NCBI GenBank assembly: GCA_902706235.1
Contig: CACSJR010000010.1
Location: 147,937-211,936 of the forward strand
From: Citrobacter sp. 18056
GTDB lineage: Bacteria > Pseudomonadota > Gammaproteobacteria > Enterobacterales > Enterobacteriaceae
Reading direction: 5' to 3'
Length of the DNA: 64,000 bases
A model generated the notes under the pieces. The model saw only the letters and a list, made by a program, of their open reading frames with translations, had not been told where the DNA came from and did not search any database. Each line of letters begins with the position of its first letter. The stretch's first letter is position 1. Shown one piece after another: positions 38,412-48,761 of this stretch. The translations under genes and the position numbers were made by a program.

Positions 38412-38576
38412 GATTGACCAAAATTTACAGCAGGATTCAGGGTCTTCCGATCGCAATTATTTATTTCCCGGTTTAGGCGCATTTTGTACCGCCAGCAATT
38501 GGATTATCAGCGTTTTTTGTCTAGAGTGGGCGATTCTTAGCGAAGTCGATTATCACAGAAGGACGCTGACTCAGGC

Positions 38577-40232
38577 ATGAACCGCAGACACTTTATCAAA
38601 TCTTCAATGGCTGTAGCCGCGGTGAGCGCTACAACTGGAATCGCGTCACTATTCTCCAAAGCCGCACTGGCCGACGACTCGTCGATTGCCGATGGACAAA
38701 CCCGCCGCTTTGACTACTCCGTTCTGCAATCCATGGCGCGCGATCTGGCGAGCCAGCCGTGGGGCGGCGCACCGAAAGACCTGCCAAAAACCCTGGCAGA
38801 GCTGACGCCGCAGGCTTACAACAGCATTCAGTACGACGCCTCTCAGTCGTTGTGGAATAACATCGAAGATCGCAAGCTGGATATCCAGTTCTTCCACGTC
38901 GGGATGGGCTTCCGCCGCCGCGTGCGCATGTTCTCCCTCGATACCGTTTCACAGCAGGCGCGTGAAATTCACTTCCGCCCGGAGCTGTTCAAATACAACG
39001 ACGCGGGCGTCGACACCAAACAACTGGAAGGGCAGACCGATCTCGGTTTCGCCGGATTCCGTACCTTTAAAGCCCCTGAACTGGCGCGCCGCGATATCGT
39101 GTCGTTCCTCGGCGCGAGCTACTTCCGCGCGGTCGACAACACCTGGCAGTACGGCCTGTCCGCCCGTGGCCTGGCGGTGGATACCTTCACCGACACGCCG
39201 GAAGAGTTCCCGGACTTCACCTCGTTCTGGTTTGAAACCGTCAAACCGGGCGCCACGGTCTTCACCGTGTATGCGCTGCTCGACAGCCCAAGCGTCACCG
39301 GGGCCTACAAGTTCACCGTCAACTGCCAGGAAACGCAGGTGATCATGGATGTGGAAAACCACATCTTTGCGCGTAAAGACATCAAACAGCTCGGCATTTC
39401 CCCGATGACCAGCATGTTCAGCTGCGGCAACAACGAACGCCGCACCTGCGACACCATTCACCCGCAAATCCACGACTCCGATCGCCTGGCGATGTGGCGT
39501 GGTAACGGCGAGTGGGTTTGCCGCCCGCTGAACAACCCGCAGAAACTGCAGTTCAACGCCTTCCAGGACAAAAACCCGCGTGGGTTTGGTCTGCTGCAGC
39601 TTGACCGCGATTTCTCACACTATCAGGACGTCATGGGCTGGTACGACAAACGCCCAAGCCTGTGGGTCGAGCCGCGTAACCAGTGGGGCGAAGGCGCCGT
39701 ATCGCTGATGGAAATCCCGACGACCGGTGAAACCCTGGATAATATCGTCTGCTTCTGGCAGCCGAAGAAAGCGGTGAAGGCGGGCGACGAGCTGGACTTC
39801 AAATATCGTCTGTACTGGGCCGCACAGCCGCCGGTACGTTCCCCGTTAGCGCGCGTGATGGCAACCCGTACCGGTATGGGTGGTTTCCCGGAAGGCTGGG
39901 CGCCGGGCGAGCATTACCCTGAGAAATGGGCACGTCGTTTCGCTATCGATTTTGTCGGCGGCGACCTGAAAGCAGCGGCACCGAAAGGCATTGAGCCGGT
40001 GATCACCCTGTCTAACGGTGAAGCGAAGCAGGTGGAGATTCTGTACGTCGAACCGTTCGACGGCTATCGGATCCTGTTCGATTGGTATCCGACCAACGAC
40101 TCTACCGACCCGGTTGAAATGCGCATGTTCCTGCGCTGTCAGGGCGATGCGGTCAGCGAAACCTGGCTGTACCAGTATTTCCCGCCGGCAGCGGATAAAC
40201 GTCAGTACGTTGATGACCGCGTAATGAAGTAA
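38577..40232 (+). CDS. opgD: OpgD, periplasmic glucan (osmoregulated) biosynthesis protein
   Basis: 551-aa MdoG/OpgD-family protein that shapes the linear backbone of osmoregulated periplasmic glucans. A twin-arginine signal is visible at R3-R4 ([10 protein letters not shown]), as known for OpgD, which uses Tat export, unlike OpgG. The mature part shows the OpgG/D beta-sandwich with [20 protein letters not shown]. Start at 38577 (ATG) with AAGGACG upstream. Flanked by accessory island on the left and a REP pair on the right. The small gene ydcH that follows opgD in E. coli is absent. Confidence 0.96.
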   Translation: MNRRHFIKSSMAVAAVSATTGIASLFSKAALADDSSIADGQTRRFDYSVLQSMARDLASQPWGGAPKDLPKTLAELTPQAYNSIQYDASQSLWNNIEDRKLDIQFFHVGMGFRRRVRMFSLDTVSQQAREIHFRPELFKYNDAGVDTKQLEGQTDLGFAGFRTFKAPELARRDIVSFLGASYFRAVDNTWQYGLSARGLAVDTFTDTPEEFPDFTSFWFETVKPGATVFTVYALLDSPSVTGAYKFTVNCQETQVIMDVENHIFARKDIKQLGISPMTSMFSCGNNERRTCDTIHPQIHDSDRLAMWRGNGEWVCRPLNNPQKLQFNAFQDKNPRGFGLLQLDRDFSHYQDVMGWYDKRPSLWVEPRNQWGEGAVSLMEIPTTGETLDNIVCFWQPKKAVKAGDELDFKYRLYWAAQPPVRSPLARVMATRTGMGGFPEGWAPGEHYPEKWARRFAIDFVGGDLKAAAPKGIEPVITLSNGEAKQVEILYVEPFDGYRILFDWYPTNDSTDPVEMRMFLRCQGDAVSETWLYQYFPPAADKRQYVDDRVMK

Positions 40233-40243
40233 GGCGCGTCAAG

Positions 40244-40315
40244 CCCGGTGGCGCTCGCGCTTACCGGGCCTACGATTGAGACGTTGTAGGCCCGGCAAAG
40301 GCAATGCCGCCGGGC
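40244..40315. repeat. REP pair (BIME) after opgD
   Basis: Inverted REP elements: GCCCGGTGGCGCTCGCGC...ACCGGGCCTAC, then GTAGGCCCGGCAAAGGC...GCCGCCGGGC. Located between the convergent opgD and hpxO genes. Confidence 0.88.
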
Positions 40316-40323
40316 AAAGCCAC

Positions 40324-41481
40324 TCAACCTAACGGGCCGCCGACGATGGTCTCGCGCATCCCGGCCAAAATGCGGTCGCCGGTTTCGTGGTACAAATCGG
40401 CGTACCAGGCTTTGGTTTCCTGCATATCTTTGCCGTGGGTCACGTCGCAGCGTTTACGCGCTTTGAGCACCAAATCCTTCACCCGCCAGGCGCGTTTTTC
40501 CTGATAGCGCAGCAGGGCGTCTTCAATGCCCAGCGAGTGCGTTTGCAGGGTCATCGCCAGTACCACCGCGTCTTCCATCGCCGCACAGCCGCCCTGGCCA
40601 ATATCCGGCGTGGTGCTGTGCCCGGCGTCGCCGAGCAGCGCCACGCGCCCGCGCACCAGCGTTTCCAGCGGTTCGATGTCGTGTATTTCAATGCGGTTGG
40701 TGGTCTGCGGATCAATCTGCGCAATCAGCTGCTGCACCGGGTCAGCCCAGCCGCTGAAATAGCGCTGTAAATCTGCGCGCGCGGTGTCCCGGTCTTCTGC
40801 CAGTCCGGTTGGTAGCGGCACGTCGAAGAAAAAGTAGAAGCGATTCCCGGCGACCGGCATCAACGACACGCGTTTGCCTTCACCGACCCAGGTCGTCCAC
40901 TGGTTGGCGGGCGCGAGAGAGTCGTCGATAGCGACCAGTCCGTTCCAGTTGACGTACCCGGCGTAGCGGCGCTCTGTCTGATAGCCAATCACCCATGAGC
41001 GGATCGCCGAATGCGCACCGTCGGCGGCGACCAGCAGATCCGCTTCGGCGGTGTGTCCGTCTTCAAAGGTGGCGCGCACGCCGTCCGCAAAAGATTCCAC
41101 GCTCACCACCCGTTTGCCGAACTGCACGTCGTAGCGGCCGTAGGTGTCGAGCAGCATGTCCTGCAGGCCGGCGCGGGCCACCGGCCACGGGCGTTCGCCG
41201 ACGCTTTGCACCAGCGGGTCGAGGCTGAAACGCGTCATGGTCTGGTTATGGCGGAAATCGCGATAGGACATATACTCCAGTGGTCCCCCTAATTTTCGCA
41301 GTTGCTCTTTCATACCCAGCCAATTCAGGCACTTAACGCCGTTTGGCCAGATTGAAATGGCGGCCCCAACCGGTTTAATCTGTTTAACAGCTTCATAAAC
41401 CTCGGTTTCAATGCCGCACTGCTTCAGGGCGATGGCCGCAGAGAGGCCACCAATGCCACCACCAATCACGATTGCTTTCAT
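40324..41481 (-). CDS. hpxO: HpxO-like FAD-dependent urate hydroxylase
   Basis: 385-aa flavin monooxygenase close to Klebsiella HpxO, which oxidises urate to 5-hydroxyisourate in purine catabolism. FAD motif GGGIGGLSA is at residues 7-15; the DG motif is VAADGAHSAIRSW and the second FAD motif GDAGHSTTPDIGQGG. ATG at 41481 follows AAAGGAGAG; a longer in-frame ORF from 41520 is rejected. No hpxA, hpxP, hpxQ or other purine genes are beside it here, so it is an orphan in this window. Specificity for urate is by family similarity, not proven. Confidence 0.86.
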   Translation of the reverse strand: MKAIVIGGGIGGLSAAIALKQCGIETEVYEAVKQIKPVGAAISIWPNGVKCLNWLGMKEQLRKLGGPLEYMSYRDFRHNQTMTRFSLDPLVQSVGERPWPVARAGLQDMLLDTYGRYDVQFGKRVVSVESFADGVRATFEDGHTAEADLLVAADGAHSAIRSWVIGYQTERRYAGYVNWNGLVAIDDSLAPANQWTTWVGEGKRVSLMPVAGNRFYFFFDVPLPTGLAEDRDTARADLQRYFSGWADPVQQLIAQIDPQTTNRIEIHDIEPLETLVRGRVALLGDAGHSTTPDIGQGGCAAMEDAVVLAMTLQTHSLGIEDALLRYQEKRAWRVKDLVLKARKRCDVTHGKDMQETKAWYADLYHETGDRILAGMRETIVGGPLG

Positions 41482-41644
41482 CTTGTTGTCTCTCCTTTGG
41501 GTTACAAACGAGTAAAGCAAGAGACGTGCCAGCCGGGCGTGCCGCGTCAGCGCGGGTTTTGCGCACTATACCCAGCCATGGCGCACAGTTGTGATGAAGG
41601 TGTGCATTGTTTTAGTGCGTTTTCGCTGGCAAAAAGGAGTCATC

Positions 41645-42211
41645 ATGATCGAAGAACTTCCACTGCAGGACGAGACAATCCCGGTTTCAAAGGGGCTTTC
41701 GCTGCATGCAGCGCATGAGCGTTTTGTTTCACCGCTGCACCAACTGGTTCTTAGCAATCGCCACTGGCTACAGCATTCGCTGAATTGGCCGCAGTTTGTC
41801 GGTGGGGAAGACGATACCCGGCAAAACCTGCTCAGTAACCGGATGTTGCACCAGCGCGGTTACGCCAAGGTTTTCATGATTGTGCAGGGTGATGACGTGG
41901 TGGGGGTGCTGTCGTTTAACGCAATCGAACCGCTGAACAAGACGGGCTACATCGGCTACTGGTTAGATGAAGCGCATCAAGGAGAGGGGATTATCAGCCG
42001 CTGCTTGCAGGCGTTTATGCATTATTACGCGCAGCAGGGTGAAGTGCGGCGGTTTGTGATTAAGTGTCGGGTTGAGAATGAGCGCAGCAACCAGGTGGCG
42101 CTGCGCAACGGGTTTTTACTGGAAGGTTGCCTGAAACAGGCGGAGTTTCTCAACGGCCATTATCACGACCAGAACATTTACGGCCGGATAATCGACGAGG
42201 TTTTAGAGTGA
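41645..42211 (+). CDS. rimL: RimL-type ribosomal-protein-serine N-acetyltransferase
   Basis: 188-aa GNAT acetyltransferase; in E. coli RimL acetylates the N-terminus of ribosomal protein L12 to give L7. The acetyl-CoA region reads [20 protein letters not shown] and [21 protein letters not shown], matching RimL. ATG at 41645 follows AAAAGGAG; an upstream in-frame start at 41591 is unsupported. Converges with and overlaps ydcK by 9 bp. Identity to RimL is strong from both sequence and synteny. Confidence 0.93.
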   Translation: MIEELPLQDETIPVSKGLSLHAAHERFVSPLHQLVLSNRHWLQHSLNWPQFVGGEDDTRQNLLSNRMLHQRGYAKVFMIVQGDDVVGVLSFNAIEPLNKTGYIGYWLDEAHQGEGIISRCLQAFMHYYAQQGEVRRFVIKCRVENERSNQVALRNGFLLEGCLKQAEFLNGHYHDQNIYGRIIDEVLE

Positions 42212-43186
42212 GCCGAGCAGCGGCGTGCGAGTCACGCGTTCGTCGCCGTTGATAACCTTGCGTCCGCGAATGTGAATGCGGTCGCCGGCATAGGCTTCGA
42301 TAATGGCGTTGCCGCAGATTTCGACGCGATGCTCGATAACCACATCGCCGATGACCCGCGCGTTGCCCTCAATCAGGATTTTGTCGTCGAGCAGAATCGG
42401 CCCGCCGCGCAGCCAGGCGTGACCGCCGATCAGCACGTGATGCTTGAGCACGCAGTTGCCTTCGACCACAGCGTTTTCCGCCACCTGTGAGCTGTATCGC
42501 AACGTGGGGATCGCGTCTTCGCCGTTGCCCGCCACCACCCGTGCATTGCCGTAAACTTTCGCGCAGTCACACACCCAGACGTTGTTTTCTTCGTTGCCCT
42601 GCAACAGCGCGGCGTCGAACACTTCGGCCCGATGTTCAATAAACGCTTGATCGACCATCGCCTCACCGTAGATTTGCGCCTGATGCACCACCCGGGAGCG
42701 GCTAACGGTGGCGTGATCGTAGATTTGCAGATGTTGCGTGCTGTCGGGCGTTAAACCCATGGCGGCGATAATGTCGCACTCGTTGAGAATGCGCGCCTCG
42801 CCGAAAATATGGCATTTTCCACGCACCCGCGAATGTTGAACCGTGACGTTGTCACTTATCTGTGCCTGATGGCTGATAATCGCGCCGTCTATCCAGGCGT
42901 TATCTTCAATCACCACGCCGTGCGACAGAGTACAGGCCTGCGTAATGCGCGCATTGCCCGTTATCTTCGCGTCGGCAAACACCACGCTATTTTCGTCGTA
43001 AATCCAGCAGTCACCGTCGTGACTGAGCGCTGTTTCAGCGTCGATCCAGCCGCCCGCGGTGCCCTGCAGCACGTCAGCGAAATCACGCAGGGCAATAATC
43101 TGCCACAAGGTGACGCTTTTCTTTTCGCCATCTTGCTGATAGCTGTATACGCGTGAAATTTCGCTGAGACGGTACTTGTTCATCAC
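42203..43186 (-). CDS. ydcK: YdcK, hexapeptide-repeat (left-handed beta-helix) protein
   Basis: 327-aa protein of the LbH/transferase-like hexapeptide family, uncharacterised in E. coli. The sequence shows many isoleucine/valine-rich hexads (for example [20 protein letters not shown]) from residue 70 to the C-terminus, predicting a long beta-helix, perhaps a polypeptide-binding or acyltransferase-related scaffold. No catalytic histidine motif is obvious to me. Same place as in E. coli between rimL and tehAB. Confidence 0.9.
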   Translation of the reverse strand: MMNKYRLSEISRVYSYQQDGEKKSVTLWQIIALRDFADVLQGTAGGWIDAETALSHDGDCWIYDENSVVFADAKITGNARITQACTLSHGVVIEDNAWIDGAIISHQAQISDNVTVQHSRVRGKCHIFGEARILNECDIIAAMGLTPDSTQHLQIYDHATVSRSRVVHQAQIYGEAMVDQAFIEHRAEVFDAALLQGNEENNVWVCDCAKVYGNARVVAGNGEDAIPTLRYSSQVAENAVVEGNCVLKHHVLIGGHAWLRGGPILLDDKILIEGNARVIGDVVIEHRVEICGNAIIEAYAGDRIHIRGRKVINGDERVTRTPLLGSL

Positions 43187-43302
43187 TCTTCTCGTAACGG
43201 GGGCTTAACATAAACGTAGCAAAGAATCTCAGTGACGCGACCCATAAGATTCTTTTAAAATGCATCTTTAAAGCATAAACCGATAGCCGATAAGGACTCC
43301 CG

Positions 43303-43899
43303 ATGACCCGCTGCGATGAAAATTACTTCACTGATAAATACGGCATGACGCGCACCCACTCGGAAGTGCTGCATGCGGCAACGAAAATTGCGCCGGGTAA
43401 AACCCTCGATTTAGGCTGTGGCAACGGGCGTAACAGCCTGTATCTGGCGGCGAACGGCTTTGATGTGACGGCGTGGGATAAGAACCCGGCGGGCATTAAT
43501 CATCTGGAAACGGTTCGTCAGGCGGAAGGGCTCGAGAACCTGCGATCTAAAGAGGTCGACCTCAATACGCTGACGTTCGAGGACGACTATGACTTTATTC
43601 TGTCGACCGTAGTGATGATGTTCCTCCAGGCCGACACCATTCCGGGGTTGATCGCCAACATGCAGCGCTGCACCAAACCGGGCGGCTGGAACCTGATCGT
43701 AGCGGCGATGGATACCGACGACTATCCATGTAACGTCGGTTTCCCGTTTGCCTTTAAGCAGGGCGAGCTGAAGGATTACTACGCAGGCTGGGAGTTTGAC
43801 CGTTATAACGAGGACGTCGGTGAGTTACACCGCACCGACGCCAACGGCAATCGCATTAAACTGCGTTTCGCCACTATGCTCGCGCGCAAACCCGCTTAA
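43303..43899 (+). CDS. tehB: TehB, SAM-dependent tellurite methyltransferase
   Basis: 198-aa class I methyltransferase that detoxifies tellurite by SAM-dependent methylation in E. coli. SAM motif I is [15 protein letters not shown] near residue 35 and DENYFTDKY at the N-terminus is the TehB signature. In E. coli tehB follows tehA; here only 117 bp separates ydcK from tehB and no tehA is present, so it is a solo tehB. Its stop overlaps the convergent peptidase gene by 4 bp. Confidence 0.94.
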   Translation: MTRCDENYFTDKYGMTRTHSEVLHAATKIAPGKTLDLGCGNGRNSLYLAANGFDVTAWDKNPAGINHLETVRQAEGLENLRSKEVDLNTLTFEDDYDFILSTVVMMFLQADTIPGLIANMQRCTKPGGWNLIVAAMDTDDYPCNVGFPFAFKQGELKDYYAGWEFDRYNEDVGELHRTDANGNRIKLRFATMLARKPA

Positions 43900-45128
43900 C
43901 GCGCAGCCAGCAGACACAGCTGAAGGGCAACGTTGTACGAGGCCTCGAACGATTTCAGCGGCAAAAACTCAAACTTCGAGTGGAAGTTGTGTGCGCCGGT
44001 GAAGAAGTTCGGGGTCAGCAGCCCTTTGGCTGACAGCGCTGCGCCATCGGTGCCCCCGCGCATCGGCGTTGGTTTCGGCGTAATCCCCAGGCTTTCCATT
44101 GCCTCAAACATCAGGTCGATAGCGCGACGATCTTCACCCACGGCATTGCTGATGTTGCTGTAGGTATCGCTAATCTGAAATTCCACTTTACCCGTCGGAT
44201 ACTGTGCGGCAATCTTTGCGGCGACGTCGGCAATTTGCTGTTTACGGCGCTCAAAACTGTGCAGGTCAAAATCACGAATATTGGCGCGCAGAATCGCCTG
44301 GCTCTGCACCGCGTCCATGCCGTTAAACCAGACGTAGCCTTCGCGGCCCTCGGTGTGTTCCGGCGTTTGCTGACGGTCAAAATGACTGATGAAATCCGTG
44401 GCCATCAGTAATGGGTTCACCAGCACGTCTTTGGATGACATTGGGTGGGCGGTTACGCCGGTGAAGCGGATTTCCGCGGCGGCGGCGTTAAAGTTCTCGT
44501 AAACAATTTCGCCAAGCTCGCAGCAATCGATCGTCCAGGCGAAATCGACATTGAAGCGACGCTCCAGATCCAGCGCTTTGGCCCCGCGCAGGCCCACTTC
44601 TTCATCCGGCACGAACGCCACCACGATATCGCCGTGACGATGTTGCTCCGTCAAATTCTCCAGCAGAGTCATCACCACGGTGACCGCCGCTTTGTTATCC
44701 GCCCCGAGCACGCTGGTGCCGTCGCCGAAAATAATCTCTTCACCGGGATAGGCGAGGATTTCAGGATGCTCATTGACGCGCAGCCAGACGTTTTGTTCGG
44801 CGTTCAGACAGAGATCCTGACCAGTAAAATGCAGGATTTGTGGATGAATATCCGGTGCTAAACCGACGTCTACGGTATCAATATGGGTGATAAAACCGAC
44901 GCGTGGCGCACCGTCGACGTTCCCTTTTTTCACCGCGGTGACGGTGGCGTATTCGTCAATTTCAATGCTCTCCAGACCCAGCTGTGCCAGCTCGTGGGCG
45001 AGCTCGCGCGCCATTTCATGCTGACCGACAGTGGTCGGCAGCGTGGTGGCGCTGGCATCGCTTTGACTGGTGATAGCCAGGTAGCGGAAGAAGCGTTGGG
45101 TTAATTGACTGGCAAGCGGAGAAGACAT
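43896..45128 (-). CDS. M20/PepT-family tripeptide aminopeptidase-like protein
   Basis: 410-aa metallopeptidase of the PepT group. Zinc ligands appear in [31 protein letters not shown] and the histidine of [12 protein letters not shown] dimerisation domain is inserted in the middle, as in PepT (408 aa). The true pepT of enterics lies elsewhere in the genome, so this is probably a paralogue with an altered peptide preference. Transcribed divergently from a DppA-like binding-protein gene across 93 bp. Confidence 0.86.
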   Translation of the reverse strand: MSSPLASQLTQRFFRYLAITSQSDASATTLPTTVGQHEMARELAHELAQLGLESIEIDEYATVTAVKKGNVDGAPRVGFITHIDTVDVGLAPDIHPQILHFTGQDLCLNAEQNVWLRVNEHPEILAYPGEEIIFGDGTSVLGADNKAAVTVVMTLLENLTEQHRHGDIVVAFVPDEEVGLRGAKALDLERRFNVDFAWTIDCCELGEIVYENFNAAAAEIRFTGVTAHPMSSKDVLVNPLLMATDFISHFDRQQTPEHTEGREGYVWFNGMDAVQSQAILRANIRDFDLHSFERRKQQIADVAAKIAAQYPTGKVEFQISDTYSNISNAVGEDRRAIDLMFEAMESLGITPKPTPMRGGTDGAALSAKGLLTPNFFTGAHNFHSKFEFLPLKSFEASYNVALQLCLLAAR

Positions 45129-45221
45129 AGTGATTCCTTCTTTATTCTAGTTATCAGGTGTTTGCAATTTGTGTTTGATGGTATCAATTGAAGTCTAAAT
45201 CAATAAGAACAGGAAAAGGAC

Positions 45222-46814
45222 ATGAAAAGCAAACTGACAACGCTGGCACTGGCGATAGCGGCCCTGACGGTAAGTTCCACCGTGGCGGCGAAGACGCTGG
45301 TGTACTGTTCGGAAGGATCACCGGAGAACTTTAACCCGCAGCTCTACACCTCGGGGACCAGCGTCGATGCCAGCGCTGTGCCGGTGTATAACCGGCTTGT
45401 GGATTTCACACCGGGTACTACGGTACTGGTGCCAAGCCTCGCGGAAAGCTGGGACGTGAGCGACGACGGGAAGGTCTACACCTTCCATCTGCGCAAGGGC
45501 GTGAAGTTCCAGAGCAACAAATACTTTACCCCGACGCGGGATTTCAACGCCGATGACGTTATCTTCTCGTTCATGCGTCAAAAGGATGAAAACAACCCAT
45601 ATCATAAGGTGTCCGGCGGCAGTTATTCCAACTTCGAAAGCCTCGAATTTGGCAAGCTGATTACCCAAATCGACAAAGTGGATGACCATACGGTACGTTT
45701 CACCCTGGCGCACCCGGAAGCGCCGTTTGTGGCGGATCTGGCCTGGTATTTCGCCTCGATTCTCTCCAGTGAATATGCCGATGCGATGATGAAAGCGGGC
45801 ACGCCGGAGCGCGTCGACATGAACCCGGTAGGGACCGGACCATTTAAGCTGGCGCAGTACCAGAAAGACTCCCGCATTCTGTACACTGCCTTCCCGGATT
45901 ACTGGCAGGGCAAGGCTAAAATTGACCGACTGGTGTTCAGCATCACGCCGGATGCCTCGGTGCGTTATGCCAAGCTCGAGAAAAACGAGTGTCAGGTAAT
46001 GCCGTTCCCCAATCCGGCCGATTTGCCGCGCATGAAAGAAAACAAAGACATTAACCTGATGAGCAAGGCCGGGCTGAATACCGGTTTCCTGTCGTTCAAT
46101 ACCCAAAAGCCGCCGTTTGATAACGTGAAAGTGCGTCAGGCGCTGGCGATGGCCATTAATAAACCGGCGATCATTGATGCGGTATTCCACGGTACCGGTA
46201 CGGTCGCGAAAAATCTGCTGCCGCCGGGCGTGTGGAGCGCCGACAGCGCGCTGAAGGATTACGATTTCGACCCGGAGAAAGCTAAAGCGCTGCTGAAAGA
46301 GGCGGGTTATCCCGACGGTTTAAGCGTCGATTTATGGGCGATGCCGGTGCAGCGACCGTATAACCCGAACGCCAAGCGCATGGCAGAAATGGTCCAGGCT
46401 GACTGGGCGAAAATCGGCGTCAAAACCACCATCACGACCTATGAGTGGGGCGAATATCTGAAACGGGTGAAAGACGGTGAGCATCAAGCCGCGCTGATGG
46501 GCTGGACAACGGCGACGGGCGATCCGGATAACTTCTTCGGCCCGCTGTTTACCTGCCAGTCAGCCAACGGCGGTTCGAACTCGGCGAAGTGGTGCTATGC
46601 GCCGTTCGATAAGCTTATCGCTGAAGCGAAATCGATTACCGATCAGCAGAAACGCACCGCGCTGTATCAGCAGGCGCAGCAGATGATGCACGACCAGATG
46701 CCCGCGGTAATGATTGCCCATTCGACCATTTTCGAACCGGTGCGCAAAAACGTCAGCGGTTATGAAATCGACCCGTTTGGTAAGCATCTGTTCTATCAGG
46801 TAGATGTAAAATAA
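45222..46814 (+). CDS. DppA-like periplasmic peptide-binding protein (SBP_bac_5)
   Basis: 530-aa solute-binding protein, a paralogue of DppA. A signal peptide (KLTTLALAIAALTVSSTVAA) is followed by KTLVYCSEGSPENFNPQLYT, GTGPFKLAQYQKDSRILYTA, and MAIN-type segments as in DppA. No permease or ATPase gene is adjacent, so it would use a permease encoded elsewhere, for example DppBCDF or MppA-like routes. It faces a PepT-like peptidase gene, suggesting linked uptake and hydrolysis of a peptide. Followed by a terminator hairpin. Confidence 0.88.
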   Translation: MKSKLTTLALAIAALTVSSTVAAKTLVYCSEGSPENFNPQLYTSGTSVDASAVPVYNRLVDFTPGTTVLVPSLAESWDVSDDGKVYTFHLRKGVKFQSNKYFTPTRDFNADDVIFSFMRQKDENNPYHKVSGGSYSNFESLEFGKLITQIDKVDDHTVRFTLAHPEAPFVADLAWYFASILSSEYADAMMKAGTPERVDMNPVGTGPFKLAQYQKDSRILYTAFPDYWQGKAKIDRLVFSITPDASVRYAKLEKNECQVMPFPNPADLPRMKENKDINLMSKAGLNTGFLSFNTQKPPFDNVKVRQALAMAINKPAIIDAVFHGTGTVAKNLLPPGVWSADSALKDYDFDPEKAKALLKEAGYPDGLSVDLWAMPVQRPYNPNAKRMAEMVQADWAKIGVKTTITTYEWGEYLKRVKDGEHQAALMGWTTATGDPDNFFGPLFTCQSANGGSNSAKWCYAPFDKLIAEAKSITDQQKRTALYQQAQQMMHDQMPAVMIAHSTIFEPVRKNVSGYEIDPFGKHLFYQVDVK

Positions 46815-46824
46815 CCCCTACATA

Positions 46825-46857
46825 TCACCTGTCATTTCGGCAGGTGATCATTATTTT
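46825..46857 (+). terminator. Terminator of DppA-like gene
   Basis: TCACCTG / CAGGTGA 7-bp stem with a 9-nt loop followed by TCATTATTTT. Confidence 0.75.
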
Positions 46858-46951
46858 ACGAATATATTCACCTTCGCTTTTTTTCCTACAACATTCTCCG
46901 TGACGTTTTGCTATAAAGAGGGCGCATTTGTACTTTTACAGGGACTCATTT

Positions 46952-47620
46952 ATGCGTAGCAAAACTATTTTTAAAGTGGCCGCCATTGCTGTCACATTAG
47001 CGTTAACAGGATGTGCATCTAAAATCGCTCAGCCGGAGAAGTATTCTGGCTTTCTGAAAAACTATTCTGACCTTAAGGAAACGACTTCTGCGTCTGGGAA
47101 GCCGGAACTCCGCTGGATTGACCCGAATTATAATCCGGCTGATTGGGATAATATTGTTTATAACCCAATTGTATATTATCCGGTGCCTAAACCGACGACC
47201 CAGTTTGGCGAACAGGCAATGGCTGAGATACTGAATTACACCAACCAGGAAATGAAAAAAGCGATTTCTGAAAGGAAACCGCTGGTCACCACCGCAGGCC
47301 CGCGCAGCCTGATTTTCCGTGGTGCCATTACCGGAGTGGATTCAAGCAAAGAAGGGCTGCAGTTCTACGAGGTCATCCCGGTCGCGTTAGTGGTAGCGGG
47401 AACGCAAATGGCGACAGGGCACCGCACCATGGACACCAATCTCTATTTTGAAGGCGAGCTTATCGATCCGAAAACCAATAAGCCAGTGATCAAAGTGGTA
47501 CGTAAAGGTGAGGGCCAGGACCTCGCGAACGAGAACACTCCCCTGACGGCGGAAACGCTGAAAGCGGTAATTGATGAGATGGCGATTGATGCCGTGAAAT
47601 TTACGCCGAATCAGTCGTGA
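46952..47620 (+). CDS. DUF3313 lipoprotein
   Basis: 222-aa lipoprotein. The lipobox is ALTGC (cysteine near residue 23) after a hydrophobic segment KVAAIAVTLALTGCAS, followed by a DUF3313 domain rich in beta structure with YPVPKPTTQFG and ATGHRTMDTNLYFEG. Function unknown. ATG at 46952 after AGGGAC; a longer in-frame start at 46928 would bury the signal. It appears more AT-rich than its neighbours. A strong terminator follows at 47639. Confidence 0.8.
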   Translation: MRSKTIFKVAAIAVTLALTGCASKIAQPEKYSGFLKNYSDLKETTSASGKPELRWIDPNYNPADWDNIVYNPIVYYPVPKPTTQFGEQAMAEILNYTNQEMKKAISERKPLVTTAGPRSLIFRGAITGVDSSKEGLQFYEVIPVALVVAGTQMATGHRTMDTNLYFEGELIDPKTNKPVIKVVRKGEGQDLANENTPLTAETLKAVIDEMAIDAVKFTPNQS

Positions 47621-47638
47621 ATTTGAAGTCATTCTGAG

Positions 47639-47667
47639 AACCGGCGGCGCAAACCGCCGGTTTTTTT
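47639..47667 (+). terminator. Terminator of DUF3313 gene
   Basis: CCGGCGG / CCGCCGG stem with a 6-nt loop followed by seven T. The last bases overlap the stop codon of the convergent exporter gene. Confidence 0.9.
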
Positions 47668-48574
47668 ATGCCGCGCTTTTACGCATCACGCCGCGTTTAA
47701 ACCAGGTTTCCGGTTTCGCAAACATCACCAGATTACCCACCAGAATCAGCCCCAGGCCAAACACCGCATTGGCGTGCCAGACGTAACCCTCATAGAACGT
47801 AGAAATGGTCAGCGCCACCAATGGGAACAGCAGGGTGCTGTACGCCGCGTTGGACGGGCCGATGCGTCCGACGAGGGTAAAATAGGCCCCGAAAGCGATA
47901 ACTGAACCGAAAATCGCCAGATACAGCAGCGCCCCCATGTAACTGAAGGTGAACTCAGGCATGAAATTATCGCCGCGGATCAGTGCAATCACGCCCATAA
48001 CTATCGTGCCGTACAGCATCGCCCAACTGTTGGTGGTCAGCGTTTCCAGTCCTCGGCGCTGGTGGCGAATACTCAGCATGTTGCCCAGCGAGAAGCCGTA
48101 CGTGCCCAATGCGCTCAGGCCGATGCCCATCAGTAGTTCGGTGCTCAGGCCGCTGGCCTGCAAATCATCCCAGAACAGCGTCACGATGCCGATTAACCCG
48201 AGCAGGGCGGCGAGGTAAAAACGGCCCGGCGGCTGCTGGCGGTAAAACAGGAAGCTGTTGATGGCGTTAAACAGCACCGCCATTGAGAAAATCACCGATT
48301 CCAGCCCGGTGTTGATCCACTTCGCCGCGGTGTAAAAACACCAGAAGTTAAAGCAGAACACGCAGCAGCCCTGGATGATGCAGAACAGATGATCGCGCAC
48401 TTGCAATTTACGCAATCGACCCATCACTTTCAGCACCACCATCAGGGTGACGCTGGCGACGGCAAAGCGCCAGAAAATCGATACCGGCGCGGCGACCGGC
48501 CCCTGTTGCAGGAAAATCGCAATCCAGGTGGTTCCCCAGATAACCACCACCAGAAAATAGAGCAGCACATTCAT
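47666..48574 (-). CDS. EamA/DMT-family inner-membrane exporter
   Basis: 302-aa drug/metabolite transporter with about ten predicted membrane helices and the repeated EamA domain. The opening VVIWGTTWIAI and the second half VIAFGAYFTLVGRIGPSNAA are typical. The family exports amino acids, dipeptides or toxic metabolites; substrate unknown here. Divergent from an AraC-family regulator with a 187-bp gap, a common arrangement for regulator-exporter pairs. Confidence 0.88.
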   Translation of the reverse strand: MNVLLYFLVVVIWGTTWIAIFLQQGPVAAPVSIFWRFAVASVTLMVVLKVMGRLRKLQVRDHLFCIIQGCCVFCFNFWCFYTAAKWINTGLESVIFSMAVLFNAINSFLFYRQQPPGRFYLAALLGLIGIVTLFWDDLQASGLSTELLMGIGLSALGTYGFSLGNMLSIRHQRRGLETLTTNSWAMLYGTIVMGVIALIRGDNFMPEFTFSYMGALLYLAIFGSVIAFGAYFTLVGRIGPSNAAYSTLLFPLVALTISTFYEGYVWHANAVFGLGLILVGNLVMFAKPETWFKRGVMRKSAA

Positions 48575-48761
48575 TATTTTTTTCTCTGTTCAGTCAGTAA
48601 TAGTCCGAAGTGTGACCGACGGCGCAAAAGCGTGCTTGCAGGAGATTGCGGGCGAGTTGCATATTCTTGCGCATTTTTTTCAATCGCAGACGGAGTAAAG
48701 CTGGCAAGGGCGGGCGACAATTCATAGACTGTCACTCTGATTCACTGCCACAACGACAACG

